A stretch of 11,289 nucleotides of DNA from Candidatus Hydromicrobium americanum (GCA_002779205.1 PEXF01000111.1:1-11289); one strand, 5' to 3'. Shown: positions 1 through 7,540, counted from the stretch's first letter. Notes: generated by a model from the letters alone, not told the origin. Numbers and translations: made by a program.

Positions 1-436
1 AAGAAGAAAAAAGACCATTGCTGCAATTGTAGGTTTTATTGAAGTTACTATCTTTATATCAATAATAGTTAGGATAATTAAAGATATTGACAATATCTAT
101 GGGATACTTGCTTATGGAGCTGGTTTTGCTGCAGGAACGGTAGTAGGTATTATAATATCTGAAAAATTATCCCGCGATCTTATAAGTACAAATATTATTT
201 CTAAAAAACATAATGAAGAAATAAAAGAGCTGCTTTCGAAAGAGGGCTTTGGTTTTACCTGTTATAAAGGTGCTGGAAGAGAAGGCGATGTAGAAGTTAT
301 TAATGTGGTATGCACCCATATAAGCCTCTCAAGACTAAATAAATTAATTCATAAACAAGATCCTGGTGCCTTTGTAGCAAGCTATATGCTGGATAAAATG
401 CGAGGGGGATTTATTAGTGGGCTAAAGAAAAAGTAA
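1..436 (+). CDS. UPF0316/DUF2179-type membrane protein, copy 1 (5'-truncated by window edge)
   Basis: The reading frame is open from base 2 to a TAA stop and gives 144 residues; the N-terminus lies outside the window. Two hydrophobic stretches (about visible residues 6-24 and 33-53, the latter containing AYGAGFAAGTVVG) precede a soluble domain with GFGFTCYKGAGREGD and a closing RGGFI motif. It aligns along its whole visible length with the complete 178-residue protein encoded at 2648-3184 on the other strand; the alignment starts near residue 30 of that protein, so about 30 residues including a first membrane helix are missing here. The family is a membrane anchor followed by a small cytoplasmic alpha/beta domain (DUF2179) and has no established function. 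The assignment rests on remembered family features and on the internal paralogue, not on a search. Confidence 0.75.
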   Translation, partial: RRKKTIAAIVGFIEVTIFISIIVRIIKDIDNIYGILAYGAGFAAGTVVGIIISEKLSRDLISTNIISKKHNEEIKELLSKEGFGFTCYKGAGREGDVEVINVVCTHISLSRLNKLIHKQDPGAFVASYMLDKMRGGFISGLKKK

Positions 437-530
437 TTAAACAAATAAAAATTTAAGTCCTGCATTTGAATAGTTTCCCAAAAGTGAAAAGATGATTTAA
501 AATTTTTTAATTATAAAACTTTTATTTCAT

Positions 531-559
531 TTGACGCCTAATATGCCAGAAAAGATAAA
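531..559 (+). promoter_or_regulatory. Candidate sigma-A-type promoter upstream of the methyltransferase/ATP-grasp gene
   Basis: TTGACG (531-536, 5 of 6 to the -35 consensus) is followed after 17 bp by GATAAA (554-559, 4 of 6 to the -10 consensus). Transcription from here would leave a 5' leader of about 100 nt in which I see no clear riboswitch or attenuator. In DNA this AT-rich such matches arise by chance, so confidence is modest. Confidence 0.4.
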
Positions 560-590
560 CATTAAAAAAATAATTCTTATAAATTTTTAG

Positions 591-621
591 TTTACAAATA
601 AAATGAAAGTATTAATATAAG
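591..621 (+). promoter_or_regulatory. Second candidate promoter, closer to the methyltransferase/ATP-grasp start
   Basis: TTTACA (591-596, 5 of 6) and TATAAG (616-621, 5 of 6) are separated by 19 bp, longer than the preferred 17. It would give a leader of about 40 nt. It competes with the candidate at 531-559; the sequence alone does not choose between them. Confidence 0.3.
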
Positions 622-654
622 AAAAAAGTTAAATAAAATATTAATTTAAAAAAA

Positions 655-659
655 AGGAG
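655..659 (+). promoter_or_regulatory. Shine-Dalgarno site fixing the start of the fusion gene
   Basis: AGGAG lies 8 nt before the ATG at 668. It is one of the few strong ribosome binding sites in the window and supports the assigned start. Confidence 0.8.
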
Positions 660-667
660 TGCAGTAA

Positions 668-2638
668 ATGAAAGGAGATTCTTCAAGTTGCGAACCTCCC
701 CAAAAGAGTATAAATTCAAATTCCTATAAAAAGACAATTGGACCAATATCCAATCTGGAAGAATACCTGGACCCGAATTGGTGGAAAAATATTTTTAATT
801 CAACTTATTTAAAAACTGACGGCGACGTTGTAGATGACAAACAGATTACCAAAAAAGAAATAGATTTATTTATAAAAGTTCTAAATCTATCCCCGGAAGA
901 TAAAATATTAGATTTATGTTGTGGACAAGGGCGGCATTGTATTGAACTGGCAAATAGAGGATTTAAGCATATTGAAGGGCTGGACCGTTCTCATTACTTA
1001 ATCCAGAGAGCAAAAAAGGAAAGCTTAATGATTAAGTTTAGAGAAGGTGATGCGAGAAAACTGCCCTATTCTCCTGACACTTTTAATGTTGTAATGATTT
1101 TAGGAAATAGTTTTGGATATTTCGAAACTGCTAAAGAAGATATGCTGGTTCTTAAAGAAGTTTTAAGAGTGCTAAAACCCTGGGGGCGGTTTTTGATTGA
1201 TGTATCTGACGGAAATTATTTAAAAGAAAATGTTAAATCCAGATCATGGGAATGGATAAATAAAAAGTATTTTGTCTGTCGTGAGCGCTCATTATCTTTA
1301 GATAAAACTCGTTTAATTTCAAGAGAAATAGTAAATGATGTTGATAATGGTGTAATTACAGATCAATTTTACGCTGAAAGGCTTTATGCTCAGGAGGAAA
1401 TAATTGAATTCCTAAAGCAAGCAGGGTTCAGTAATATAACTGTACATGGTACGATAACACCGGATTCAAAAAGAAATCAGGATCTCGGTATGACTGAAAA
1501 GCGAATTATTATTTCAGCTGTTGCAAAGAAAGATTGGACACCTGTTAGAACTAAAAAACCTCATTTGAAAAACGTTGCAGTCCTATTAGGCGATCCAAAT
1601 AAAATTGATATTCTAAAACCGTTTTATATGTTTGATGATGATGATTTATATACTATTGATCAGCTTAAAAATTCTTTAAGAGATATTGAAAAAGATTATA
1701 GCTACAGATTTCATTATATCACCAATCATGAGACGATGATTAAAGATCTTATTAAAATGCAGGAAAAAGGGAAGATTGATTTTGTATTTAATCTATGTGA
1801 TGAAGGATACTGTAATGATGCAACAAAGGAACTTCATGTGCCAGCCCTGCTGGATATTCTGGGAATTCCGTATACCGGATCCGAACCACAATGTCTTGCC
1901 CATTGCTATGATAAATCACTGGTGAGAGGTATTGCAGAGGAAATGGGAATCCCTACTCCACAAGCTTTTTTTATAAAACCCGGAGATACTTCATTCGAAA
2001 TTCCTTTTGACTTCCCGATGATTATTAAACCAAATTTTGGTGATTCAAGTTTCGGAATAACTCAAAGAAATGTGGTTTATAGTATTGAAAAAACTTTAAA
2101 TATAATTTCTGAAATCAGAGATAAACTTGGATACGATAAACCCATTCTAATTGAAGAATTTCTTTCAGGAAAAGATTTAAGTGTAGGAATAATTGGGAAT
2201 TTTCCTGATTCCTATACAGTCCTGCCAATAATTGAAGAGGATTATTCAGAGCTGCCGTCTGAGCTGCCCAGGATTTGTGGTTATGAAGCAAAATGGCTGC
2301 AAGATTCACCTTACTGGAAAATTAAATCTATTCCTGCTAAATTGACGACAAATACTGAAAGATTTATTATTGATTGTTCATTGAGGTTGTTTGAAAGACT
2401 TGGGTGTAAAGATTATGCGCGATTGGACTGGAGGCTAACATCTAAGGAAGAGCCCAGGTTGTTAGAAGTTAACCCAAATCCAGGATGGTGCTGGGATGGT
2501 CATTTAGCCAAAATGGCTAAAATTAAAAATATATCATACAGTAAAATGCTGCTGATGATTTTAAAAGAAGCCGAAAAAAGGTTTAAATTTTTTGAAAAGC
2601 TTGAATCGTTAAATTCAACAAAATCAATAGTAAAATAA
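668..2638 (+). CDS. SAM-dependent methyltransferase fused to D-Ala-D-Ala-ligase-like ATP-grasp domain
   Basis: This 656-residue two-domain protein has no signal peptide or membrane helix and is probably cytoplasmic. Residues about 60-290 form a class I methyltransferase: motif I LDLCCGQGRH at 81-90, acidic residue Asp105 after strand 2 (GLDRS), and GNSFGYF at 146-152. Residues about 300-640 form an ATP-grasp ligase of the D-Ala-D-Ala ligase type: FNLCDEG near 374-380, LGIPYTGS 398-405, nucleotide-binding Lys454 in MIIKPNFGDSSFG, EEFLSGKDL 496-504, and likely metal ligands Asp587 (ARLDWR), Glu600 and Asn602 in EVNPNPGWCWDG. Classical Ddl enzymes instead end this motif as EVNT-PG, so the acceptor site probably differs. 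ATP-grasp ligases of this type join a carboxylate to an amine through an acyl phosphate; the substrate here is unknown. It could tailor a peptide or small metabolite by methylation and ligation. It is unlikely to be the cell's Ddl. Confidence 0.85.
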   Translation: MKGDSSSCEPPQKSINSNSYKKTIGPISNLEEYLDPNWWKNIFNSTYLKTDGDVVDDKQITKKEIDLFIKVLNLSPEDKILDLCCGQGRHCIELANRGFKHIEGLDRSHYLIQRAKKESLMIKFREGDARKLPYSPDTFNVVMILGNSFGYFETAKEDMLVLKEVLRVLKPWGRFLIDVSDGNYLKENVKSRSWEWINKKYFVCRERSLSLDKTRLISREIVNDVDNGVITDQFYAERLYAQEEIIEFLKQAGFSNITVHGTITPDSKRNQDLGMTEKRIIISAVAKKDWTPVRTKKPHLKNVAVLLGDPNKIDILKPFYMFDDDDLYTIDQLKNSLRDIEKDYSYRFHYITNHETMIKDLIKMQEKGKIDFVFNLCDEGYCNDATKELHVPALLDILGIPYTGSEPQCLAHCYDKSLVRGIAEEMGIPTPQAFFIKPGDTSFEIPFDFPMIIKPNFGDSSFGITQRNVVYSIEKTLNIISEIRDKLGYDKPILIEEFLSGKDLSVGIIGNFPDSYTVLPIIEEDYSELPSELPRICGYEAKWLQDSPYWKIKSIPAKLTTNTERFIIDCSLRLFERLGCKDYARLDWRLTSKEEPRLLEVNPNPGWCWDGHLAKMAKIKNISYSKMLLMILKEAEKRFKFFEKLESLNSTKSIVK

Positions 2639-2647
2639 GTACCGGCA

Positions 2648-3184
2648 TTATATTCTACTCTTGATATCATAAATAAAACCACCGCTTAATCCTTCAAGAT
2701 GGTGACTTGTGACCAGAACTTTCGAATCTATTTTTTTTACAAATGACTTTAATTCTGTGAAATTATTTCTTTTGCATATTATATTTAATACCTTTATATT
2801 ACCGTCTTTTCCGCTGCCATAATAACAGGTTACTCCAAAACCTTTTTCGCGTAAGTAATTTTCAATTTCATTACTATGAAGTTTGGAAAATATATTTATG
2901 CTTAATATATCCTTTGATATTAATTGTGATATATACATCCCTACGTATAGACCCAAAGCAAACCCTGCGGCGTAGGATAAAATTATATAAATATTTATTC
3001 CTTCTCTTACGGCACGAGATATCACTGTTATTGCAATTGTAAGGCCTATTGCGGATTCAAAAAAACCTATCAATGTGGTTAAAATCTTTTTATTTTTAAC
3101 CATTACAGTTAACCTGACAGTACCAAAAAGTACATGTACAAGAATAGATATAAAAATTATTATGGACCATAATAAAACATTCAT
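2648..3184 (-). CDS. UPF0316/DUF2179-type membrane protein, copy 2 (complete)
   Basis: The 178-residue protein has the usual family length. Three hydrophobic segments (about residues 3-27, 35-57 and 65-86) are followed by a soluble C-terminal domain of about 80 residues with GFGVTCYYGSGKDG at 115-128, a hydrophobic strand KVLNIIC at 131-137, and GGFIYDI near the end. These match the DUF2179 domain of the YebE/UPF0316 family, a membrane-anchored alpha/beta module also seen at the end of YitT-type proteins; its role is not established. Residues 30 onwards align with the partial protein at 1-436, about half identical in the best stretch. The gene converges on the methyltransferase/ATP-grasp gene (9 bp between stops) and diverges from tgt. 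No strong ribosome binding site precedes its ATG, only an AAAAAAGG tract about 14 nt upstream. Confidence 0.8.
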   Translation of the reverse strand: MNVLLWSIIIFISILVHVLFGTVRLTVMVKNKKILTTLIGFFESAIGLTIAITVISRAVREGINIYIILSYAAGFALGLYVGMYISQLISKDILSINIFSKLHSNEIENYLREKGFGVTCYYGSGKDGNIKVLNIICKRNNFTELKSFVKKIDSKVLVTSHHLEGLSGGFIYDIKSRI

Positions 3185-3290
3185 TTTTTTATAAGTATTT
3201 GCCTTTTTTAATTTTATTAATCAATAATAATATCTTTTTGTTTTTAAAGTTGGTTATGATACTACTAAATTTTAAAAATACAATATATCA

Positions 3291-3296
3291 TATAAT
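3291..3296 (+). promoter_or_regulatory. Candidate -10 element for tgt and the downstream gene series
   Basis: A perfect TATAAT lies 49 bp before the tgt start, in the 161-bp gap between the divergent UPF0316 gene and tgt. No convincing -35 hexamer sits 16-18 bp upstream, so this is only a partial promoter match in AT-rich DNA. A promoter for the long + strand series is expected somewhere in this gap. Confidence 0.35.
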
Positions 3297-3345
3297 ATGT
3301 TTTAGAAAAATAGTTTTATACAGCGATATGTTATGAAATAAAATT

Positions 3346-4473
3346 ATGGCATTTTTTGAAATTATAAAAAAAGATATAAAGTCACCTGCAAGGGCAGGAA
3401 TAATGACTACCAAAAGTGGAATTGTAAAGACACCTGTATTTATGCCAGTGGGCACTAAAGCAACAGTTAAAGCAGTTACTAATGAGCAGCTTTATGATGC
3501 AGGATGTGGAATTATACTTGGTAACCTGTATCATCTTTATCTTCAGCCGGGAATTAATGTAATTAAAAAAGCAGGCGGACTTCATAAATTTATGAACTGG
3601 GAAAGAAGTATTTTAACCGACAGTGGAGGATTTCAGGTATTCAGCCTCAGCAAAATAAGAAAAGTTGTTGATAATGGAGTGGAATTCAAATCAATCATAG
3701 ATGGATCAAGTCATTTTTTTACTCCTGAAGATGTAATAAAAATGCAGTATCAGATAGGCTCGGATATTATTATGGTTCTTGATGAATGCATACCTTTTAA
3801 TGAAGATTATAACTATACTCTTAATGCTGCTAAAAGAACCCTTAAATGGGCTGAGGTCTCCTTAAAAGTAAAAAACAAAATTAATTTTGGTGAAGAGGCA
3901 AGGATATTTGGTATAGTTCAGGGGGGATTTATAAAGAATTTAAGAAAATTTTGTGCCCAATCCATATCAGGGATGGACTTTGACGGCATAGCAATTGGTG
4001 GGTTAAGTGTAGGTGAAAAAAGAGCTCAAACCATTGATATTTTAAACTATACTGTTGAATTCTTGGATAATAAAAAACCGCTATATTTTATGGGATTGGG
4101 TGATCCCGTAGGAATAGTAGAAGCTATAGGCAGTGGAGTAGATATGTTTGATTGTGCAATGCCTACAAGAATTTCCAGAAATGGCAGTGCTTTTACCTCT
4201 GTAGGAAGGATAAATATAAAAAATAATAAATATACTCATGATTTCAATCCACTGGATGAAAAATGTAATTGTTATACTTGCAGAAATTACACCAGGTCTT
4301 ATATTAGACATTTGTCTAAAAGTAAAGAGATACTATCAAGCGTACTTCTTACAATTCATAATCTGTACTTTATTTTTAATTTAGTCAATCAATCAAGAGA
4401 TGCTATAATATCAGGAAATTTTGAAAGTTTCAGATTGGATTTTGTAAATAAATACAATAGAAATGAAAAATAA
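3346..4473 (+). CDS. tgt: Queuine/preQ1 tRNA-ribosyltransferase (tRNA-guanine transglycosylase)
   Basis: Bacterial Tgt swaps guanine-34 in tRNAs with GUN anticodons for preQ1, on the way to queuosine. At 375 residues the protein has the usual family length. DSGGFQ (92-97) supplies the conserved active-site Asp92, GIVQGG is at 189-194, and the catalytic nucleophile is Asp269 in MFDCAMPTR. A zinc site is formed by Cys307, Cys309 and Cys312 (CNCYTC) with His338 (TIHNLYF). All key residues are present, so it should be active. The ATG at 3346 starts the family-typical MAFFEIIKKD; upstream in-frame ATGs run into stops at once. No Shine-Dalgarno motif precedes it. It is the first gene of the + strand series. 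queA, which often sits just upstream, is not there; a divergent UPF0316 gene takes its place. Confidence 0.97.
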   Translation: MAFFEIIKKDIKSPARAGIMTTKSGIVKTPVFMPVGTKATVKAVTNEQLYDAGCGIILGNLYHLYLQPGINVIKKAGGLHKFMNWERSILTDSGGFQVFSLSKIRKVVDNGVEFKSIIDGSSHFFTPEDVIKMQYQIGSDIIMVLDECIPFNEDYNYTLNAAKRTLKWAEVSLKVKNKINFGEEARIFGIVQGGFIKNLRKFCAQSISGMDFDGIAIGGLSVGEKRAQTIDILNYTVEFLDNKKPLYFMGLGDPVGIVEAIGSGVDMFDCAMPTRISRNGSAFTSVGRINIKNNKYTHDFNPLDEKCNCYTCRNYTRSYIRHLSKSKEILSSVLLTIHNLYFIFNLVNQSRDAIISGNFESFRLDFVNKYNRNEK

Positions 4474-4543
4474 ACTAAATTATTTATTTGCAAAATTTTT
4501 AAAAAAGTTAATAATAGTAATATTTGATTTTTAAAAAATTTTT

Positions 4544-4551
4544 AAGGGGTG
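4544..4551 (+). promoter_or_regulatory. Shine-Dalgarno site deciding the yajC start
   Basis: AAGGGGTG (followed by A) pairs well with the 16S rRNA 3' end. An in-frame GTG at 4549 lies inside this motif and cannot use it, so the ATG at 4555, at proper spacing, is the better start. Confidence 0.7.
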
Positions 4552-4554
4552 AAT

Positions 4555-4974
4555 ATGAAATTATCTAAAAGGATTATTAGCATTTTAATTATCAGCATAC
4601 TGGTAATAAGTATAGGGTTTTCGGCAGTTGCCTGTCTTCCAATAGCAACACCAGAAAAAGAAGGAACGACTGAAGGAGCGCAAACTACAGAGCCTGGTGG
4701 TTTTGCCAATATGTTTGCAAGTTATGGAACGTGGATCTGGCTGGCAATTCTAGTGGTGGCATTTTATTTTCTACTTATAAGGCCGCAGCGTACAAGATCC
4801 AAAAAAGCTCAGGAATTAATGTCCAGTCTGCAAAGAGGCGATGAAGTGGTTACCATAGGGGGTATTCATGGAAGGATTAAAGATATCAGGGAAGATGCAA
4901 TTATAATAACTATTGCCAGTGGTGTTGATGTAAAAGTAAATAAGAGCGCTGTTTCCAGGAAAGCAAGTCAATAA
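4555..4974 (+). CDS. yajC: YajC, Sec translocon accessory subunit, with extra N-terminal signal-like segment
   Basis: YajC associates with SecD and SecF in the inner membrane and assists SecYEG. This version has 139 residues. The canonical part is clear: one membrane helix at about 58-75, the signature FLLIRPQ ending at 78, a basic KK, then GDEVVTIGGIHG (95-106) and a final KSAVSR. In front of it is an unusual segment: basic MKLSKR, a hydrophobic stretch at 7-26, and SAVAC ending at Cys27, followed by a Thr/Glu/Gly-rich linker (about 31-50). This looks like a signal peptide, possibly with a weak lipobox. Cleavage would leave the linker outside, which agrees with the N-out/C-in topology of ordinary YajC. 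It lies 81 bp after tgt and 5 bp before secD. Identity is secure; the fate of the N-terminal segment is inference. Confidence 0.93.
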   Translation: MKLSKRIISILIISILVISIGFSAVACLPIATPEKEGTTEGAQTTEPGGFANMFASYGTWIWLAILVVAFYFLLIRPQRTRSKKAQELMSSLQRGDEVVTIGGIHGRIKDIREDAIIITIASGVDVKVNKSAVSRKASQ

Positions 4975-4979
4975 AAAAT

Positions 4980-6650
4980 ATGAGAAATAAAAAAGTTCAT
5001 ATAACTATTATTGCAATATTTATAGCAATAATAAGTGTAAGTCTTTATTATATACTTAAAGAACCCATAAATCTGGGTCTTCTTAAAGAACCCATAAATC
5101 TGAGTCTCCTTAAAGAATCCATAAATCTGGGGCTTGACCTTAAAGGCGGCACCCAGATTATTTTAAAGCCCACAGAAAGAGGAGGAACGGGAGAAATAAC
5201 ACCTGAAAAGCTTAATCTTACTATGGATAGAATAAGGGATAGAATAGATAGGCTTGGAGTCTCAGAACCTCTGGTTACCAAAGACCATTTAAAAAACATT
5301 GTAGTTCAGCTTCCCGGAGTAAAAGATCCTGATACCGCAAAAGAAATAATAGGAAAGACAGCACAGCTTGAATTCAGGCTGGTTACCGGAACATTTATCT
5401 CCCAGAAAGATGATAACTGGAGTATAGTAGGATTGGATTATGAAAAAGGGGAATTATTAATTGACCCTGATGCCAAAAAAACAATTTTAATTGATGATAT
5501 AAATAAATTTTTCCAGGGAAAATCTGTACTAACTGTGGGCAATTTAATAACTGATCCTGAAACCAATGAACTAGTTCTTGTTGCACCACAAAATCAAGCT
5601 GATTCAGAAGAAAATAAAGAAGGTGAAAACGCTGATTCTGCCGGGTCGAATTTTAGTGCCGAAGAAATTTTGGGAGTGGTAAAATATGATTCTGAAACCA
5701 TGCAAATGTTTATAGAAAAGGATGGAGAAGAAGTTGGTGAAATACTGGTTGATTCCCGAACCGGTGCCGCGACATTGGCTGAACCTGCTCTTCTGACAGG
5801 GGATAAACTGGCAAAGGCAGCGGCTGGATATGACACATACGGAGAAATAAGAGTTACTTTGAGTTTTAAAGATGAGGGAGTAGAAATATTTAAAGAAATT
5901 ACTTCGGAGAATATCGGCAGAAACCTTGCAATAGTGCTGGATGAAGAAATTAAATCCGCACCTTATATAAAAGTTCCCATCACTGATGGATCTGCAGAAA
6001 TTACCGGTATTGATAGTATAGAAGAAGCAAAAAATATTGAGCTTGTTCTGCAGACTGGAGCGTTGCCCATAAGTTTACAGATAGAAGAAAGCAGTACTGT
6101 AGGTCCAACCCTTGGAATGGATTCTTTAAATAAGGGCCTTTATGCCGGGATAATTGGCTTTATTCTAATTATAGTATTTATGTTATTTTATTATAAGGGT
6201 TTGGGGATTTATTCGGCTTTAGGCCTGATAATCTATATTATAATATTCTGGGGCATAATCTCAGGGATCGGCGCAGCTCTAACGCTACCGGGAATTGCTG
6301 GAATTATATTGACCATAGGAATGGCAGTGGATGCCAATGTTATTATTTTTGAAAGAATAAAAGAGGAAATAATAAAGTCTAAATCTCCAAGGATTGCTAT
6401 CGGATACGGCTTTAAGAATGCGTTAAGAACTATTGTCGATTCTAATGTAACCACTTTAATTACAGCAGCTGCATTATACCGGTTCGGTACCGGACCTATA
6501 AAAGGTTTTGCGGTTACTTTAAGTCTGGGTGTGGTAATAAGTATGATAGTCAGTCTATTATTTACCAGGTCTATTATATTCCTGATGTCGGGTATCTCAA
6601 GAATAAACACGCCCGGATTTTTAGGTGTTAGAAGAAGGAGTAGTGAGTAA
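4980..6650 (+). CDS. secD: Protein translocase subunit SecD
   Basis: SecD is an RND-family membrane protein that, with SecF, uses the ion gradient to pull exported proteins across after SecA. The 556 residues show membrane helix 1 (about 6-25), the conserved INLGLDLKGG ending at 57, a large extracytoplasmic P1 region (LDRIRDRIDRLGV-like segment at 82-94, VVQLPGV 108-114), and a C-terminal bundle of five helices from about 385 to 535 containing GMAVDANVIIFERIKEE (447-463), whose Asp451 is in the conserved membrane motif. Two features are odd. Residues 26-52 are three near-identical copies of a 9-residue unit just after helix 1, and 205-225 is an acidic, low-complexity insertion in P1. The start is 5 bp after the yajC stop with no clear ribosome binding site, suggesting translational coupling. 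Confidence 0.97.
   Translation: MRNKKVHITIIAIFIAIISVSLYYILKEPINLGLLKEPINLSLLKESINLGLDLKGGTQIILKPTERGGTGEITPEKLNLTMDRIRDRIDRLGVSEPLVTKDHLKNIVVQLPGVKDPDTAKEIIGKTAQLEFRLVTGTFISQKDDNWSIVGLDYEKGELLIDPDAKKTILIDDINKFFQGKSVLTVGNLITDPETNELVLVAPQNQADSEENKEGENADSAGSNFSAEEILGVVKYDSETMQMFIEKDGEEVGEILVDSRTGAATLAEPALLTGDKLAKAAAGYDTYGEIRVTLSFKDEGVEIFKEITSENIGRNLAIVLDEEIKSAPYIKVPITDGSAEITGIDSIEEAKNIELVLQTGALPISLQIEESSTVGPTLGMDSLNKGLYAGIIGFILIIVFMLFYYKGLGIYSALGLIIYIIIFWGIISGIGAALTLPGIAGIILTIGMAVDANVIIFERIKEEIIKSKSPRIAIGYGFKNALRTIVDSNVTTLITAAALYRFGTGPIKGFAVTLSLGVVISMIVSLLFTRSIIFLMSGISRINTPGFLGVRRRSSE
5055..5135 (+). repeat. Triple 27-bp in-frame tandem repeat inside secD
   Basis: There are three abutting 27-bp units (5055-5081, 5082-5108, 5109-5135). 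Units 1 and 2 differ at two bases, as do units 1 and 3. They encode LKEPINLGL, LKEPINLSL and LKESINLGL (residues 26-52). The third unit runs directly into DLKGG and so corresponds to the family's conserved INLGLDL-GG motif; the first two look like recent duplications of it. The reading frame is preserved and the change adds 18 residues. Confidence 0.95.
6635..6640 (+). promoter_or_regulatory. Probable ribosome binding site for secF
   Basis: AAGGAG lies within the end of secD, 13 nt before the proposed TTG start of secF. The motif is good but the spacing is longer than usual. The next in-frame Met is inside membrane helix 1, so the TTG is still the best choice. Confidence 0.5.
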
Positions 6651-6653
6651 TAT

Positions 6654-7538
6654 TTGAGGTTTAGAAATTATAATTTTGATTTTATTGGAAAAAGTAAAAT
6701 ATGGATTATTATATCATTAGTGATGATAATAGGCGGTATTGCTAGTTATTTTATTCAAGGCGGCTTTAATTTAGGCATTGACTTTCTTGGCGGTTCTTTA
6801 ATGGAAGTGGAATTTACAAGAGATGTAGATGTTACCGAAGTACGCAGTGTTATGAATGATATAGGTTTTAGAAATGCCATACTTCAACGAACCGAATCCA
6901 ATAAGTTTATAATAAGAACAACTCCTATTAATACAGAAGTTAAAAATGAAATACTCGATTCTCTAGATGAAAAAATTGGGACAACCGGAACGCTACTTCA
7001 GGATAGAAATGTAGACCCTGGCTTTGGGAAACAAATAACCAAATATGCTTTTATAGCTGTTGGTATCGGTATTGTTGGAATTTTAATATATATCTGGATC
7101 AGATTTGAATTCAGGTTTGGGGCTGCAGCAATTTTAGCCTTAGTTCATGATGTACTGGTAACTCTTGGGGTCTATGCTATTTTAAACCGTGAAATTAATA
7201 CTTCAACCATAGCTGCAATACTTACTATAATTGGTTATTCAATAAATGATACCATTGTTGTTTTTGACAGGATAAGAGAAAATACTCCTATGACTAGAAA
7301 GTTGGGCTATATTAAAGTAGTAAATGATTCGATAAATGTAACCCTACCCAGATCAATAAATACTTCTCTTACTACATTAATTCCTATAATTTTACTTCTT
7401 ATATTAGGAACTGCAGCATTAAAGGATTTTGCTTTAGCACTTACTGTTGGAATAGTAACTGGAACATATTCTTCCATATTTATTGCCAGCCCTATTGTGG
7501 TGGCATGGAATAATAGATTTCCAAAGTATAAGAAATAA
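6654..7538 (+). CDS. secF: Protein translocase subunit SecF
   Basis: SecF partners SecD in the Sec-associated RND complex and has the same helix layout with a smaller extracytoplasmic domain. The 294 residues match the family's usual length. They show helix 1 (about 14-33), GGFNLGIDFLGGSLMEVEF (36-54) with the family GIDF-GG motif, a P4 domain to about residue 125, then five helices from about 130 to 285. ALVHDVLVTLGVY (162-174) and IGYSINDTIVVFDRIRE (193-209) carry conserved membrane Asp166 and Asp199. The start is a TTG, 3 bp after the secD stop; its product begins RFRNYNFDFIGK, as SecF proteins typically do just before helix 1. No other start would keep this segment. recJ follows after 2 bp. 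Confidence 0.96.
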   Translation: MRFRNYNFDFIGKSKIWIIISLVMIIGGIASYFIQGGFNLGIDFLGGSLMEVEFTRDVDVTEVRSVMNDIGFRNAILQRTESNKFIIRTTPINTEVKNEILDSLDEKIGTTGTLLQDRNVDPGFGKQITKYAFIAVGIGIVGILIYIWIRFEFRFGAAAILALVHDVLVTLGVYAILNREINTSTIAAILTIIGYSINDTIVVFDRIRENTPMTRKLGYIKVVNDSINVTLPRSINTSLTTLIPIILLLILGTAALKDFALALTVGIVTGTYSSIFIASPIVVAWNNRFPKYKK

Positions 7539-7540
7539 CA

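Noticed and set aside
437..667. Gap searched for a riboswitch, small RNA or terminator
   Set aside because: Apart from two candidate promoters and a ribosome site, only A/T-rich sequence with no stable GC-containing hairpin is visible.
2629..2659. Imperfect inverted repeat (9-bp arms with one mismatch, 13-nt loop) between the convergent stops, a possible shared terminator
   Set aside because: The arms are nearly all A/T, the loop is long, and no clean T-tract follows on the + strand; it is within chance expectation for this base composition.
4488..4523. TTGCAA followed by TAATAG/TAATAT in the tgt-yajC gap, considered as a yajC promoter
   Set aside because: The -10 candidates match poorly or lie at wrong spacing.
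4549..4557. Alternative GTG start for yajC two codons upstream
   Set aside because: The GTG lies within the Shine-Dalgarno motif itself; the ATG at 4555 is correctly spaced.
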